64,000 nucleotides of DNA, from positions 6,750,001-6,814,000 of the forward strand of contig NZ_CP097800.1 of NCBI RefSeq assembly GCF_000612545.2. Direction: 5' to 3'. The stretch is from Streptomyces sp. PCS3-D2. Its GTDB lineage: Bacteria > Actinomycetota > Actinomycetes > Streptomycetales > Streptomycetaceae. How positions within the stretch are numbered: the first letter of the stretch is position 1; each line of letters begins with the position of its first letter. Shown piece after piece: positions 63,589 through 64,000 of the stretch. The position numbers were made by a program, and so were the translations under genes. Below the pieces are notes generated by a model, which was not told where the DNA came from, searched no databases, and saw nothing but the letters and a program-made list of their open reading frames with translations.

Positions 63589-64000
63589 ATGGGCACCTGG
63601 ATCTCCACCTGGACGGCGGAGCCCGCCGACCCGGCCCTGCCGGTACTGCTCTGCCTGCCCCCCGCCGGGGCCGGCTGCCAGCAGTTCCGCGCCTGGCAGC
63701 CCGCGCTCGACGGCACCGCGCAGGTGTACGGCGTACAGCTGCCGGGCCGCGAGAACCGCTGGCGGGAGCCGATGCCGGACACCTTCGACGAAGCCGTCGA
63801 GGCCATCGCGGTCGAACTGGTGTCCGTCGTCGGGAACCGGCCGCTGATCGTCTTCGGCCACAGTTTCGGCGGCCTCCTCGGCTACGAGGTGTCTCGCCGG
63901 GTCACCCCGCGGGCCCTGGTGGTCAGTGGCTGTCGGGCCCCCGGCCACTGGACCGGCGCCGGACGCGGCATCGTCGACGACGGCGAGGAGCTGGACAAGC
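63589..64000 (+). CDS. Type II thioesterase, cut by the window edge
   Basis: The first ~137 residues are visible. LLCLPPAGAGCQQFRAWQPA at the N-terminus, VQLPGRENRWREP, and the nucleophile elbow FGHSFGGLLGYEVSR (Ser in GHSFGG) define the external thioesterases that clear misloaded carrier domains or release intermediates. The gene starts 3 bp after the stop of the adenylation-carrier gene. The catalytic Asp and His lie beyond base 64000. Confidence 0.92.
   Translation, partial: MGTWISTWTAEPADPALPVLLCLPPAGAGCQQFRAWQPALDGTAQVYGVQLPGRENRWREPMPDTFDEAVEAIAVELVSVVGNRPLIVFGHSFGGLLGYEVSRRVTPRALVVSGCRAPGHWTGAGRGIVDDGEELDK

Noticed and set aside
61462-63948. Minus-strand open frame of 828 codons across the adenylation domain
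   Set aside because: It is the antisense shadow of the NRPS gene, with no motif of its own.

Overview
The window looks like part of a Streptomyces chromosome. The GC content is very high and third-position GC is strong throughout. GTG and TTG starts with purine-rich ribosome binding sites are common. Several gene sets typical of Streptomyces are present: a conservon-type operon, a DUF6397-type protein, a SARP regulator with an NRPS-type biosynthetic cluster, and one rare in-frame TTA codon. No rRNA, tRNA or CRISPR array was seen.

Bases 1 to about 21000 are accessory and eroded. An IS21-type end (istB tail plus repeated terminal sequence) lies against an alpha/beta-hydrolase stump. An IS5-type transposase gene is split by a complete IS4-type element (1423-3163) with a matching 8-bp target duplication. 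The 3' part of that IS5 gene is fused in frame to the end of an unrelated gene. Further remnants follow: a LuxR-type regulator read in six pieces, a second aldehyde dehydrogenase tail, a possible mobilisation protein, a CbrC-like fragment and an IS630-type fragment. Intact genes sit between them: a MarR regulator behind a SoxR-box-like promoter, a barstar-domain protein, a cupin/SGNH hydrolase pair with an AraC regulator, a NarL-type two-component pair followed by a secreted Gly/Ala-rich protein and a small membrane protein, and a pentameric ligand-gated ion channel homologue.

Bases 21000 to about 56600 hold mostly intact chromosomal genes. These include an aldehyde dehydrogenase with a GAF-domain regulator, a lone polyprenyl diphosphate synthase with a TTA codon, an MpaB-type oxygenase, a methyltransferase, an MHYT protein, a conservon-like operon (sensor kinase, roadblock, DUF742, GTPase) with a second roadblock gene nearby, YchJ, TesB, a DEAD/DEAH helicase, an asymmetric ABC exporter pair, a deleted D-lactate dehydrogenase remnant, a MarR/ABC-exporter pair sharing an operator, and assorted enzymes and transporters.

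From about 56640 to the right edge there is the start of a biosynthetic gene cluster, cut by the end of the window. It has a flavin reductase, a flavin-dependent tryptophan halogenase, a SARP activator, an aldehyde dehydrogenase, a stand-alone adenylation-carrier didomain and a type II thioesterase. The reductase probably supplies reduced flavin to the halogenase. The didomain probably activates an amino acid, possibly chlorotryptophan. The divergent halogenase/SARP promoter region carries two pairs of perfect heptamer repeats at 11-bp period, one pair facing each gene, which is the layout of SARP operators.
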